DNA of 64,000 bases, taken from Candidatus Latescibacterota bacterium. Its GTDB lineage: Bacteria > Latescibacterota > UBA2968 > UBA8231. A model generated the notes under the pieces. The model saw only the letters and a program-made list of their open reading frames with translations, was not told the origin of the DNA and made no database searches. Below are positions 23,419-32,885 of the stretch, one piece after another. The DNA lies in assembly GCA_022819745.1 (NCBI GenBank), contig JAJEGS010000016.1, forward strand, positions 1 through 64,000. Reading direction: 5' to 3'. The translations under genes and the position numbers were made by a program. How positions within the stretch are numbered: the stretch's first letter is position 1; each line of letters begins with the position of its first letter.

Positions 23419-24876
23419 ATGAATATCGCGCTCATTGTAATTGATACCCTCCGCTACGATTATATCGGTGCAAACGGCAATACCTATATCGAAACACCGA
23501 ATATCGACCGTTTTGCAGCGAAAGCATGGGCATTTGACCGCGCCTTCTGCGCTAGCTTCCCAACGATCCCGTACCGAACTGATGTCATAACCGGCCAGTA
23601 CGGAGGACCCTTCCATCCGTGGCAGCCGCTGCGACACGAACGACAGACCCTCCCCTCGACGCTTGCCGAACGCGGCTATGCCACGCAACTGATCCACGAC
23701 ACCCCACACCTGGTCAACGGCGGACACAACTTCGATTGGCCGTTTCACGCGTGGACGTTCATCCGTGGAGCTGAAGTTGATCGCGACTGGATCGACGATT
23801 CCGCGGCCTGGCCGGACAACTGGTGCCACCAACCGATGTTTGCCTGCCTCGGCGAAAACGCCGCGAGAAGCGGGCTCCTCCAGACTTACGCCCGGGCAAA
23901 CCGCAACCGCAAAAAACCAGAGGATTGGAACTGCGCAAAGTTGTTCAGCAGCGCGGCCCAATTCCTCAAAGACAATGCGCAGCGCGAGAATTTCTTTCTC
24001 TGGGTGGATTGTTTCGATCCCCACGAACCGTGGGATGCACCGCCCGAGTTTATGAAAAAGTACGACGTGCGGCCGGACTACGATGGGCGCGTTGACCCGC
24101 GCAGCCTCTTCGGCGGGCGGAACAACAAAGACCTCCCCGACGAGGCCAAGGAACACATCAAAGCGCAATACCTGGCGAAAGTGACTTGGATGGACCACTG
24201 TTTTGGGCAATTCTTGGACGCGCTCGAATCCACCAAGCTCGACCGGAACACGGCCGTCATCTTAACCGGTGACCACGGCACCAACGTCGGTGAGCGCGGC
24301 ACTTTTGGCAAAGGGCAACCAGTGCGCGAGGCCGAAGCGCATGTCCCGCTCTTCATCCGAATGCCGGATGGCGATACCGGACGGAGCGATGTTATTGTGC
24401 AACCGCAAGACTTCTTCTCCACGATCCTCGCGATCCTCGACGAAGCGGAACCGGAAGGCATTGAGGGCTATGATATTTTAACTCCCTCCCGGCGCGGTGA
24501 AGCCGGCCAACGGCAGCTCGCATTGGCAGGTGGGAGCCTCGAACTCTGGAATCAAGCCGCGCAGAATCCGAACTTCGTCCTCTTTACCGCCTTTGACAAA
24601 ACTTGGAGCCTCGAAGTCGCCGCAAAGCCGGAACACTCGCGCTTGGCGCGACTGGGTTCATTGGACTACGTTGAGCAGGCGCATCCAGAGGTCGTCACTG
24701 CAATGCACGCCGCCGCAGTTGATGAACTCGAACGCCGCGGCACGGACCCCGGATTAATCACTTGGCTCCGCAACGGCGGTGAAGGCGAGCTACCCGCTAA
24801 TGCCCAATACTGGGACGGGTATCCCGGCCCAGCTGGTTTTAGGCCCTACTTTTCAAAACTCTACACTGGCAGTTGA
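23419..24876 (+). CDS. Sulfatase-fold hydrolase with Thr at the nucleophile position
   Basis: 485 residues of the alkaline phosphatase/sulfatase superfamily. Metal ligands are visible at the start (IVIDTLRYD) and in ILTGDHGTNVGERG, with DPHEPWDAP in between. The nucleophile site reads FPTIPYRTDVITGQY. In true sulfatases this is C/S-x-P-S-R with the first residue converted to formylglycine, but here it is Thr49, with Pro51 and Arg53 retained. Thr cannot become formylglycine and serves as nucleophile in phosphodiesterase relatives. The enzyme may therefore act on phosphate or phosphonate esters rather than sulfates. It lies 61 bp after the Ldh2-type gene and 14 bp before the oxidoreductase start, so the three are probably cotranscribed. 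No signal peptide is present, so it is cytoplasmic. Confidence 0.82.
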   Translation: MNIALIVIDTLRYDYIGANGNTYIETPNIDRFAAKAWAFDRAFCASFPTIPYRTDVITGQYGGPFHPWQPLRHERQTLPSTLAERGYATQLIHDTPHLVNGGHNFDWPFHAWTFIRGAEVDRDWIDDSAAWPDNWCHQPMFACLGENAARSGLLQTYARANRNRKKPEDWNCAKLFSSAAQFLKDNAQRENFFLWVDCFDPHEPWDAPPEFMKKYDVRPDYDGRVDPRSLFGGRNNKDLPDEAKEHIKAQYLAKVTWMDHCFGQFLDALESTKLDRNTAVILTGDHGTNVGERGTFGKGQPVREAEAHVPLFIRMPDGDTGRSDVIVQPQDFFSTILAILDEAEPEGIEGYDILTPSRRGEAGQRQLALAGGSLELWNQAAQNPNFVLFTAFDKTWSLEVAAKPEHSRLARLGSLDYVEQAHPEVVTAMHAAAVDELERRGTDPGLITWLRNGGEGELPANAQYWDGYPGPAGFRPYFSKLYTGS

Positions 24877-24890
24877 CAAAGGAGAACATC

Positions 24891-25940
24891 ATGCCGCGCA
24901 CCTACAGAGCCTGCTTGATCGGATGTGGACGGATGGGCGCGACGATTGACGACGAAGTCGAAGGCCGTCCAGATCGCTATCTGTGGCAACCGTTCTCGCA
25001 CGCTGCAGCCGCTGTCGCCTGCGACAGAACCGACCTCGTCGCAGTCTCGGACGTGGTCGCCGAGAAAGCGAAATCCATACGGCAACGCTACGGTGCCGAG
25101 CGCGCCTACACCGATTACCGCCAGATGATTGAAAAGGAGCAGCCGGACATCGTCTGCATCGCCACTCGACCCGGGCCGCACGCGGACATCACGGTCTTCG
25201 CCGCTGAAAACAACGTCAAGGGCATCTACTGCGAAAAGCCGCTCTGCTGTTCAATGGAGGAAGCGGATGCGATGGTCGACGTCGTCCAAAAGTACGGGGT
25301 CAAATTCAACTACGGCACGCAACGCCGCTATATGCCGGTCTATCGCAAGGTACGCGAATTGGTGGATGCCGGCGAAATCGGCAATATCCAGTGCACAATC
25401 GCCCAATACGGCGCGAGTTCAGCACTCTGGGGCTTGACGCACGCCGCCGATATGCTGCTCTTCCTCGCCAGCGACCCGGAAGTCGCCTTCGTCCAGGGAA
25501 CCATCGTCTGTAGCGATGCGGATTGGGATGGCAATCGGCTGGACGTCGATCCGGCGATTACCAGTGGCTACGTCCGTTTTGCCAATGGCGTCCACGGCTA
25601 TAACACCGCGGGCACCGGTCCCGAATTCGAGGTCTGCGGTAGCGAAGGGAAGATCCGCATCCTCAACAACAGCCGAGAATGCCAATTCCGCAAAAAGAGC
25701 CAAACCTTCTTTGAAGAGGTGCCGTTCCCAGACGTACCCCGCACCACCGGAACAGTGATGGGCATCGCAGACATCGCAGAGGCAATTGATACGGACCGCG
25801 AAACAAAGGGGCCGGTTCACCTCGCTCGCCGGAGCCAAGAGATGTTAATGGGCATGATCGAATCGCACCGTTTGGGCGGGCAACGCGTCGCGCTCCCAAT
25901 GACCAATCGGAACCTGTACGTCGGCCGCCGAGATTGGTAA
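24891..25940 (+). CDS. Gfo/Idh/MocA-family oxidoreductase
   Basis: 349 residues. The Rossmann start is ACLIGCGRMGA, YCEKPLCCSMEEA is the usual EKP motif, and the C-terminal domain carries the His of LTHAADMLLFLA. These enzymes oxidise or reduce sugars and inositol-like polyols with NAD(P). The ATG at 24891 follows an AAAGGAG site; an upstream TTG overlapping the preceding stop is less likely. It is the third gene of a probable operon with the Ldh2-type dehydrogenase and the sulfatase-fold hydrolase. Confidence 0.87.
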   Translation: MPRTYRACLIGCGRMGATIDDEVEGRPDRYLWQPFSHAAAAVACDRTDLVAVSDVVAEKAKSIRQRYGAERAYTDYRQMIEKEQPDIVCIATRPGPHADITVFAAENNVKGIYCEKPLCCSMEEADAMVDVVQKYGVKFNYGTQRRYMPVYRKVRELVDAGEIGNIQCTIAQYGASSALWGLTHAADMLLFLASDPEVAFVQGTIVCSDADWDGNRLDVDPAITSGYVRFANGVHGYNTAGTGPEFEVCGSEGKIRILNNSRECQFRKKSQTFFEEVPFPDVPRTTGTVMGIADIAEAIDTDRETKGPVHLARRSQEMLMGMIESHRLGGQRVALPMTNRNLYVGRRDW

Positions 25941-26081
25941 TTGAAACGGATTTCGCACACCGTTTGGCACGCGCTCCCCTTCCTCATTTTCAGCACCTGA
26001 AACGAGAATAAATGACTTGCAAGGGTTGACTAGGTTTCATGGGATTCTGACAATGTTGATAAAGCCTAAGAAAGGGGCAGG

Positions 26082-27431
26082 ATGGAACACAGGGTAGCGC
26101 AGGCGTCGCTATTCAATGCGAAGGACGCGGCGGATAAGGGATCAGTCTTCAGCGACCCGGCCTTTTCCGGCAACAAGCGCCTTCCCATCCATCGGTGGGT
26201 GCCGTGGATTGCCGGATACTCTCAGCAGTTTGTCCAAGACGCCCTCAAGCGCTATCTGCCAACTCAGGGGACGGTACTCGATCCTTTCGCCGGAGTAGGA
26301 ACGACCTTGGTCGAGGCCATCCTCTCAGGCCACCATGCCCTAGGATTTGAGATCAATCCTTATGCGGCGCTAGCCTGCCGGACTAAGCTGAATGCCTGCA
26401 CCCTCGATCCACAGACCGTGCGGGCAATGCTCACCAAGTTCTGGACGTTTTACGAATTGGCGTCCAAGGACTCCTACACACCGCACAGTACCCCTCCGCC
26501 AGGTTTTAAAACTCGAGGCTCATTCTACAGCCCCAAAGTGCTGCACAAAGTGCTCGGTGTACAGGACTTCATAGCGGACCTAGAAGAGGGTCTGTTGCAA
26601 GACCTCTTTCGGGTTGCCTTTGGGGCCACCATGATCACCTACTCAAACTACTCTTACGAGCCGAGTCTGGGCCGCAGATCTACGGCTGGCAAAGCCGATA
26701 TTGAGGATTTTTCCGTGGGAGAGACGATTGCGCAAAAGCTCACGGATATGGCCCAAGATATCGAGTGGATACAGGGGCAGTTGAATGGGAAACACCCTGA
26801 CAACGAGGTGTTTCCCGCATCTTTCTTCACCTGCAAGGACCACCTTACCGCCGATTCAGTAGATGTGCTCATCACCTCGCCTCCCTATTTGAACAACTAT
26901 CACTACAATCGCAATACCCGTCCCCACCTCTACTGGTTGGGATTTGCAGAAGCCCCCCGCGATCTCAAGCCGCTAGAAGAGCAGAATTTTGGCAAATTCT
27001 GGCAAACGGTCCGGGATCAGGAGTGCGTGGGTATCAGCTTTGAACTAGACGATTCAGAAATCCAAGGATGCTTGGAGACGCTGCGAAAAAAACACCCGGA
27101 AAAAGGCGTGTACGGCGGCAACGGCTGGGCCAATTACGCCGCCTCGTATTTCAACGATTGCTACCGCTTCTCCGAATCAGCCCATTACGCGCTCAAGCCG
27201 GGAGGGACGGCCTTGGTAGTGATCGGCAACAGCATCCTGCAAGGGATAATGGTGCCTACGGATCGCTTTCTGGGTACGATCGCTGAGGCCGCCGGGCTAA
27301 AACTAGTAGACATCCACATACCCAGAGCTACCCGCGTGGGCAACAGCATCATTAAGTCCGATGTACGAGTCGCCAAGGCCAAAGACGCCCACCAACTCTA
27401 TGAGGCGGTGGTGGAACTACGAAAGCCTTAG
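26082..27431 (+). CDS. DNA methyltransferase (N4-cytosine/N6-adenine type)
   Basis: 449 residues. The SAM-binding motif is VLDPFAGVGTTLVEAILSG (about 65-83) followed by LGFEINPYAA, and the catalytic motif is TSPPY at 265-269. Amino-methylating enzymes use S/D-P-P-Y/F, so this modifies an exocyclic amine and not C5 of cytosine. The motif order (FxGxG first, catalytic motif later, far apart) differs from the common beta class. The long segment between them probably holds target recognition. It faces a convergent Eco29kI-like endonuclease gene whose stop overlaps its own by 4 bases, so the two form a candidate type II restriction-modification system. Confidence 0.85.
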   Translation: MEHRVAQASLFNAKDAADKGSVFSDPAFSGNKRLPIHRWVPWIAGYSQQFVQDALKRYLPTQGTVLDPFAGVGTTLVEAILSGHHALGFEINPYAALACRTKLNACTLDPQTVRAMLTKFWTFYELASKDSYTPHSTPPPGFKTRGSFYSPKVLHKVLGVQDFIADLEEGLLQDLFRVAFGATMITYSNYSYEPSLGRRSTAGKADIEDFSVGETIAQKLTDMAQDIEWIQGQLNGKHPDNEVFPASFFTCKDHLTADSVDVLITSPPYLNNYHYNRNTRPHLYWLGFAEAPRDLKPLEEQNFGKFWQTVRDQECVGISFELDDSEIQGCLETLRKKHPEKGVYGGNGWANYAASYFNDCYRFSESAHYALKPGGTALVVIGNSILQGIMVPTDRFLGTIAEAAGLKLVDIHIPRATRVGNSIIKSDVRVAKAKDAHQLYEAVVELRKP

Positions 27432-28042
27432 CTCTGGATTTTGGCGATGATGCTCTCCAATTGAGGCTCTGGGCCAGTGAGGCGGTCGGCCCAACTCCTA
27501 CCCCGATGCAGTACATCCCATTCGGAGCGGGCTTGGTTATAGCGGCCTTTGCCCGGATCGTGGTTGCCGAATCCATCCACGACGGTATTCCACAGTGGGA
27601 TGTAGGTGCGTATCAATTCGGACTCCACCGCTGAAATCAGATCCATCTCAACGCCATTGAGGATCATGAAGCGGCAGCGGAAATCATGCACCTCCAGATT
27701 CTCAACGTTAGCGATAGAACGGGCGTGTTCCTGTAGGCGTTGATAGAGCGCCTTGTCTTGGTCTGTGTGAGCTATTCGGGCCGTCCGCCAGCCAGCAGGC
27801 ACAGCCTTACCTATGTAGATGGGCTGGCGACAATCCTGCTGGTTTTGGCTGGCAATATGGCTGTAATAGTCAAAGAAGCCGAGATAATAGAGAACGTAAA
27901 CGCCGACCCCGGCAAAGTCGGTAGCAGGTGGTAAGGGATGAACCGGGGTTTTGGTGAGAAATTCGATAGCTTCCTTGACTACACTCTTGAATTTCGGAGA
28001 TCGGAAGGTGTGCCGGTCGGGGTTTACTGGTGGCAGGGACAT
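27428..28042 (-). CDS. Eco29kI-like GIY-YIG restriction endonuclease
   Basis: 204 residues. The GIY-YIG signature is present as GVGVYVLYYLG (47-49 as G-V-Y) and QPIYIGKAVPAGWR (76-78 as Y-I-G), followed by an Arg-containing helix. The conserved Glu/Asn segment reads ESELIRTYIPLWNTVVDGFG, and NHDPGKGRYNQARSEWDVLH is characteristic of Eco29kI, NgoMIII and relatives, which cut CCGCGG. Whether this enzyme keeps that specificity is unknown. Known members are usually paired with C5-cytosine methyltransferases, whereas the neighbour here is an amino-methyltransferase. The start ATG lacks a strong ribosome-binding site, possibly limiting expression relative to the methylase. Confidence 0.85.
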   Translation of the reverse strand: MSLPPVNPDRHTFRSPKFKSVVKEAIEFLTKTPVHPLPPATDFAGVGVYVLYYLGFFDYYSHIASQNQQDCRQPIYIGKAVPAGWRTARIAHTDQDKALYQRLQEHARSIANVENLEVHDFRCRFMILNGVEMDLISAVESELIRTYIPLWNTVVDGFGNHDPGKGRYNQARSEWDVLHRGRSWADRLTGPEPQLESIIAKIQS

Positions 28043-28081
28043 AGCTTCAGGGATTCAAGAGAAAAGTTATCGGACAAAATT

Positions 28082-29110
28082 TCACTCCCACACCCGCTCC
28101 TCCAATACCCCTTCGCACTCCCGCCCATCCTCAAAGACCACCCGCACCTCCACCTGCTGCCGGTCAAAATCGGCTGGCAACTCCCACAGGTGCGTCGCCA
28201 GATCGCGCGATGATTCGGCCAGCGGATCAATCGGCGCTAATGGCCCCAAGTCCCCCACCTCGACCTGCGTGCGCGGCGAACCATCGAACACATTGACAAA
28301 GCGGCGGCCCGAAGCCTGATGCCGGCACAATTCCACTGCCTCGTCTTGGTGCGGCTGGAAGGCGTGGTACTGGCTTCTGAAACCCCCTTCCGCATCGACC
28401 TCGACCACCCGATACCCCTGCGGTTCGCGTCCTTGCGGGCCGCAGCTTTCCAGCCCCGTCTTCCACCAATTGCCCGACACCGCCGCGGTCGTCATAACCT
28501 CCATAGCGCCGACAAAGTGGCGATCGTTTTCATGGTGGTGGCCGTGCAAGGTGATCACCCGCTCAAAGGGCTGCAATAGCGTCAGCAAGCGCCGCGCCCC
28601 GGCAATCTCATTGGTGGGAAAGGCCATATCCGGTGCCTGACCCGAGCGCTGTGGAAAAGTCGTCGATACCGGCACATGGCTAGCCACCACCAGTGGAGCG
28701 GCCCGGTCCAGCCCCGCCAAGTCCGCAGCCAGCCACTCCAACAGACCCTCGTCAGCCAAGACGTGCCAGTTGGACGGGTGGTCCTCGGTCGGCTCGAAAT
28801 AGCGCACCACGTCCAGCAGCACAAAGTGCACGCCGCCAATATCGGCGCTGGCGTGCGCCGTCCCCCCTTGCTCCCGAGGCAGATAGCCGCTGCACATCTC
28901 GTGATTGCCGTGGCTCAATAGCACCGGCACAGATACCCTCTCCATGGTCTGGGCGTATTGCGCTAGCGCCTCGGACGTGAGACCCACGTCGCCGCCGTTG
29001 ATCAGGACTTCAGGCTGATGCTCCAGCATCGATTCCACACACAACTCAAATCCCCGGAAGGCGTCTATCCCAGAGTCGAGGTGAATGTCGGTGAAGTAGA
29101 TGAATTTCAT
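28082..29110 (-). CDS. Calcineurin-like metallophosphoesterase
   Basis: 342 residues. All five phosphoesterase motifs are visible: FTDIHLDSGID, INGGDVG, LLSHGNHEM, VASHVPVS and TLHGHHHEND. The last 100 residues form an extra beta-rich domain of unknown role. There is no signal peptide, so the enzyme probably acts in the cytoplasm on a phosphodiester or phosphomonoester of unknown nature. An AAAGG site precedes the ATG. The gene is separated by about 140 bp from a divergent oxidoreductase. Confidence 0.85.
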   Translation of the reverse strand: MKFIYFTDIHLDSGIDAFRGFELCVESMLEHQPEVLINGGDVGLTSEALAQYAQTMERVSVPVLLSHGNHEMCSGYLPREQGGTAHASADIGGVHFVLLDVVRYFEPTEDHPSNWHVLADEGLLEWLAADLAGLDRAAPLVVASHVPVSTTFPQRSGQAPDMAFPTNEIAGARRLLTLLQPFERVITLHGHHHENDRHFVGAMEVMTTAAVSGNWWKTGLESCGPQGREPQGYRVVEVDAEGGFRSQYHAFQPHQDEAVELCRHQASGRRFVNVFDGSPRTQVEVGDLGPLAPIDPLAESSRDLATHLWELPADFDRQQVEVRVVFEDGRECEGVLEERVWE

Positions 29111-29250
29111 CAGATTATTCCTTTTCTCATTTGTTGCGTCGAGCGTTGCTGAGAATCCAAACGTCTTTCTTGCTCACTAGCCATTAATCAATGTAAACTT
29201 ACCCTACAAACGCAATTGCTTCCGGCTCGGCTGGTGAACTTGGAGGAATA

Positions 29251-30282
29251 ATGGAACTACTCAAACTCGGCGTCGTCGGCTGCGGCTGGGCCGGCCAACA
29301 GGCCATCAAGGCTGCTCAAGCTAGCTCCCTAGTCGATGTCGTCGCCTTAGCCGATCTAGACGAACCGCGCCGCAGCCGCGTCGCCAGCGAAGAAGGCATA
29401 CCGCGCCAATACGGTCCCTACCAAGACCTGCTGGCCGACGACCAAGTGCAGGCCGTGCTCCTAGCCGTCAATCCGCCCGCCCGCTACCCCATGGTCCTGG
29501 ACGCTTTTGCCGCTGGTAAACACGTCTTGGTGCAAAAGCCGCACGCGGTGCGAGCCGCGCACATCTTAGAATTCGAAGCGGCGGCCGAGCGCACTGGCAC
29601 CACGCTGCAATTCTGCTACTTCATGCGCCACTTTCCCCACAACCGCAAATTGCGCGTCGCAGTACAAGAAGGCTGTATCGGCGAGCCGTACCACGCCCGC
29701 ATTTTCCTCAAATTCAATTCGCGCCCACCGGCCGATAGCTTTGAAAGCTGGACCAATGTGTATGGTCACAAGGGCGGTGCCCTAGGCCAGCACGCCTCGC
29801 ACGAACTCGACCTAGCTTGGTGGTGGATGGGCTGTCCCAAGCCGCAGTGGGCCTTTGCCGTCAAGCATACCCTTGAGCCGCTATACCACGGCCCCGAGGG
29901 CGCGGCCGAGGATTATTTTTCCGGCCTAGTCGGTATAGAAGGCGGCAAGACCATCCAGATAGACTGCTCGCGCTGGCTGCACTGCGACACCCCCACGACC
30001 GTGGAATTGTACGGCAGCGAGGGTGCTCTATCTCAGGGAGTTATATGGCATTGGGAAGACGGGCAGTTCGCCGCACAGGAATCCGCCGCAGAATCGGATG
30101 TGCCCCACACCCAACCGCCTGCAGAGGGACTAGCTTTCTACCACGAAATCGAGCACTTCGCCCGCGCCGTAGCCGGACAGGTCAAGGCCGACGTCGATGC
30201 CCAAGACGCCTATCACTTCATGCAAATACTCGACGCCTTGTACGACAGTGCCCAACGCCGCGAAAAAGTAATGATCGATTGA
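29251..30282 (+). CDS. Gfo/Idh/MocA-family oxidoreductase
   Basis: 343 residues. The NAD(P)-binding start is LGVVGCGWAGQQAIKAA. The EKP motif is replaced by VQKPHAVRA (Gln for Glu, Lys retained), and GQHASHELDLAWWWMG carries the usual His of the second domain. A GGAGG site precedes the ATG. The neighbours are a divergent phosphoesterase and a convergent exported protein, so it is probably a single-gene unit. It may act on a cyclic polyol or sugar derivative; the substrate is not readable. Confidence 0.85.
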   Translation: MELLKLGVVGCGWAGQQAIKAAQASSLVDVVALADLDEPRRSRVASEEGIPRQYGPYQDLLADDQVQAVLLAVNPPARYPMVLDAFAAGKHVLVQKPHAVRAAHILEFEAAAERTGTTLQFCYFMRHFPHNRKLRVAVQEGCIGEPYHARIFLKFNSRPPADSFESWTNVYGHKGGALGQHASHELDLAWWWMGCPKPQWAFAVKHTLEPLYHGPEGAAEDYFSGLVGIEGGKTIQIDCSRWLHCDTPTTVELYGSEGALSQGVIWHWEDGQFAAQESAAESDVPHTQPPAEGLAFYHEIEHFARAVAGQVKADVDAQDAYHFMQILDALYDSAQRREKVMID

Positions 30283-30291
30283 AGAAGAAGC

Positions 30292-31017
30292 TCACGGACG
30301 CCAAGCCGCTTTCAGGGCACCCCAGCTAGTTTGGGCAACCGCGCTGGCGACATCAATGCGGTGGAATTCCACGGTTTCGACGGTTTCGACTCCATGCACG
30401 TCAGTCGTAGTAGTCGTGATGAACAAAGTGTCATCCTCAATGGCGTAGATGCCACTCAGCGTAAGTCCTAATCCTAGCGGTTCCTCATCTAACCCAGCAA
30501 TGAACTCAGCGAGCACCTCGTCGATAATCGCCTGTTCAAACGCTGGGTAGTCCTCTTCGGAGACTTCTTCAAACGCCGCCACAAACGCCGCCAAAACACG
30601 AGCCGAGATGCGGATGATCGGGGTCCAGAACTCGACGACGGCGACGCTCTCACCGGCGACGATGTATTCGACCACGCTATCATTATGTACCCAGAGGCTG
30701 TCGCCCGAGACTTGATACGTGCCGCCGTGGGCGGAGATCCCCTCTAGGGCAGAAAACATTTCTATAATTTCCGTCAATTCATCCAAGAGTTCATCCGGGA
30801 CTTCGGCTTCATCCCCAGGGTATGTTAGTTCCTCGATGAACAGATCAAAGTCAAAGGAGCCATCCGCTTGGAAGGTCAGGCGCATGGTCCCCACGCCGAT
30901 TTCATCATCGGTAAAAGTCCCTTCCCAAGTGCCGTGAAGGGCCTCTTCTTGAGCGGCGAGCGGCAGGGCGAGCATACACATACAGAGGAACGCGATGGAC
31001 GACAGAAGCTGGTGCAT
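30292..31017 (-). CDS. Exported acidic protein of unknown function
   Basis: 241 residues with a clear signal peptide (MHQLLSSIAFLCMCMLALPL, cleavage after AAQ). The first mature part (LHGTWEGTFTDDEIGVGTMR, LTFQADGSFDFDLF) looks like a lipocalin-type or 'copper resistance NlpE-like' beta-barrel that measures out a small ligand. The middle is strongly acidic and helical, and the end (IYAIEDDTLFITTTTT) returns to beta strands. A perfect AAGGAGG site supports the start at 31017. I do not recognise a named family. It is a single gene, convergent with the oxidoreductase. Confidence 0.65.
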   Translation of the reverse strand: MHQLLSSIAFLCMCMLALPLAAQEEALHGTWEGTFTDDEIGVGTMRLTFQADGSFDFDLFIEELTYPGDEAEVPDELLDELTEIIEMFSALEGISAHGGTYQVSGDSLWVHNDSVVEYIVAGESVAVVEFWTPIIRISARVLAAFVAAFEEVSEEDYPAFEQAIIDEVLAEFIAGLDEEPLGLGLTLSGIYAIEDDTLFITTTTTDVHGVETVETVEFHRIDVASAVAQTSWGALKAAWRP

Positions 31018-31189
31018 GACGACCTCCTTATGGAAGGGACAAAGGATCAAGATGAAAGTACGCCGGGATGGCATTCACAGCCAAGTAGAACAGAGCCCAG
31101 CGGCAACGTCCCGCCCTCAGTTGACGGGATAAAACTCAGACGCTACTATCCGTCTTTCGTTCCGTTTCCCATATCAGAAAGCATACACC

Positions 31190-32860
31190 ATGACCGAATC
31201 CATCCCCATCAGCAAGAACATCACCCAAGGCCCGTCCCGGGCCGGGGCCCGCGCCATGTACCGGGCCGCCGGCTTCGACGCCGACGCCCTGCGCAAACCC
31301 CTCATCGGCATCGCCAATACCTGGACCGAACTCGGCCCCTGCAACTTTGGCCTGCGCGGCCTAGCCGAGCACGTCAAGGCCGGTATCCGCCAAGCTGGCG
31401 GCACCCCCCTCGAATTCAATACAGTGGTGATCTCCGACGGCATCACCATGGGCACTGAAGGCATGAAGACTTCGCTCATTTCGCGCGAAGTCATCGCCGA
31501 CTCCATGGAATTGGTGGTGCGCGGCCACATGCTCGACGGCTTTGTCGCCCTCACTGGCTGCGACAAGACCACCCCAGGGGCCATCATGGCAATGTGCCGC
31601 TTGGACATCCCCTCGGTGCTCCTCTACGGCGGCTCGATCATGCCCGGCCGCCACGACCAAGTTGACATCACCATCCAAGACGTGTACGAGGCCATCGGCG
31701 CTCACGCCACCGGCCGCATCGACGACGACCAATTGCGCCTCATCGAGGAAAACGCCTGCCCCGGAGCCGGCTCCTGCGGCGGTCAATTCACCGCCAATAC
31801 CATGGCCACCGCGGCCGAGATCCTCGGCGTGGCCCTCATGGGCTCTGGCTCGGTACCAGCCACTGACCCGCGCAAGGAAGCCGTCGGCACCCAAGTTGGA
31901 TCCTTAGCCGTCGAGTTAGTGCGCCAAGATCGCACACCCTCGCAGATCATCACCCGCCCCGCCCTCGACAACGCCATCCGCTCCATTGCCACCACCGGCG
32001 GCTCGACCAACGGCGTGCTGCACTTTCTGGCCATCGCCCGGGAGGCCGGATTGGACCTAGACATTGAGGACTTTCAGACCTTGAGCAGTTCCACCCCACT
32101 CATGGTTGACCTCAAGCCCGGCGGCCGCTTTGTCGCCCCCGACTTGGACAAAGCCGGCGGCATCGCCCTAGTGGCCCGCCGCCTCAAAGAAGCCGGCCTG
32201 CTGCACGAGGACGCCCTCACGGTATCAGGCCGCACCATTGGCCAAGAAGCCGACCGCGCCGTGGAAACCCCCGGCCAACAGGTCGTAGTTCCGGTCAATA
32301 AACCGCTGAAAAAGTCGGGAGGCCTAGTCATACTCAAGGGCAATCTCGCCCCCGAAGGCGCAGTAGTGAAATTAGCCGGCCACGAACGCGCCCAGCACCA
32401 AGGCCCGGCTCGCGTCTTCGACAGCGAGGACGACGTCATGCCAGCCATTGAGCAGGGCCACATCCAGCCCGGCGATGTAGTGGTCATCCGCTACGAAGGC
32501 CCCAAGGGTGGGCCGGGTATGCGCGAGATGCTAGCCGTCACCGGTGCTATCGTAGGGGCGGGTCTAGGCGACTCCGTGGCCCTAGTCACCGATGGCCGCT
32601 TTTCGGGTGCCACTCGCGGCCTAATGATCGGCCACGCCGCACCCGAAGCCGCGGTGGGCGGCCCCTTAGCCGTCCTGCACGCCGGCGACACCATCACCAT
32701 CGACACCACGGCCGGCCGGTTGGACGTAGCACTAGACGAAGCCGAGTTACAGGCCCGTCTAGCCGCCTGGGAGGCCCCACCGCCGCGCTACACCTCCGGC
32801 GTAATGGCCAAATACGCCCGCTCGGTGTCGTCGGCAGCTCAAGGAGCGGTGACCAGCTAA
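31190..32860 (+). CDS. ilvD: Dihydroxy-acid dehydratase
   Basis: 556 residues, full length for IlvD. It dehydrates 2,3-dihydroxy-isovalerate and 2,3-dihydroxy-3-methylvalerate in valine and isoleucine synthesis with an iron-sulfur cluster. Cluster cysteines appear as Cys51 (ELGPCNFGLRG), Cys124 (ALTGCDKTTPG, with Lys126 as the carbamylated magnesium ligand) and the CPGAGSCGGQF segment (190-196). The C-terminal GPKGGPGMREM and DGRFSGATRG are diagnostic. No other branched-chain gene is nearby, so it stands alone. Sugar-acid dehydratases (for example xylonate or gluconate) belong to the same family and are a fair alternative given the sugar-acid genes around it. Confidence 0.9.
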   Translation: MTESIPISKNITQGPSRAGARAMYRAAGFDADALRKPLIGIANTWTELGPCNFGLRGLAEHVKAGIRQAGGTPLEFNTVVISDGITMGTEGMKTSLISREVIADSMELVVRGHMLDGFVALTGCDKTTPGAIMAMCRLDIPSVLLYGGSIMPGRHDQVDITIQDVYEAIGAHATGRIDDDQLRLIEENACPGAGSCGGQFTANTMATAAEILGVALMGSGSVPATDPRKEAVGTQVGSLAVELVRQDRTPSQIITRPALDNAIRSIATTGGSTNGVLHFLAIAREAGLDLDIEDFQTLSSSTPLMVDLKPGGRFVAPDLDKAGGIALVARRLKEAGLLHEDALTVSGRTIGQEADRAVETPGQQVVVPVNKPLKKSGGLVILKGNLAPEGAVVKLAGHERAQHQGPARVFDSEDDVMPAIEQGHIQPGDVVVIRYEGPKGGPGMREMLAVTGAIVGAGLGDSVALVTDGRFSGATRGLMIGHAAPEAAVGGPLAVLHAGDTITIDTTAGRLDVALDEAELQARLAAWEAPPPRYTSGVMAKYARSVSSAAQGAVTS

Positions 32861-32885
32861 TCGTTGGGGAATCTGAAGATCGCTA

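Noticed and set aside
23158..24210. 350-residue minus-strand frame across the Ldh2 and sulfatase-fold genes
   Set aside because: It lies antisense to two clearly recognisable enzymes, spans their intergenic gap and shows no family pattern.
31190..32860. IlvD taken as part of a branched-chain amino-acid operon
   Set aside because: No ilvB, ilvC or leu genes lie on either side; neighbours are unrelated and on the opposite strand.
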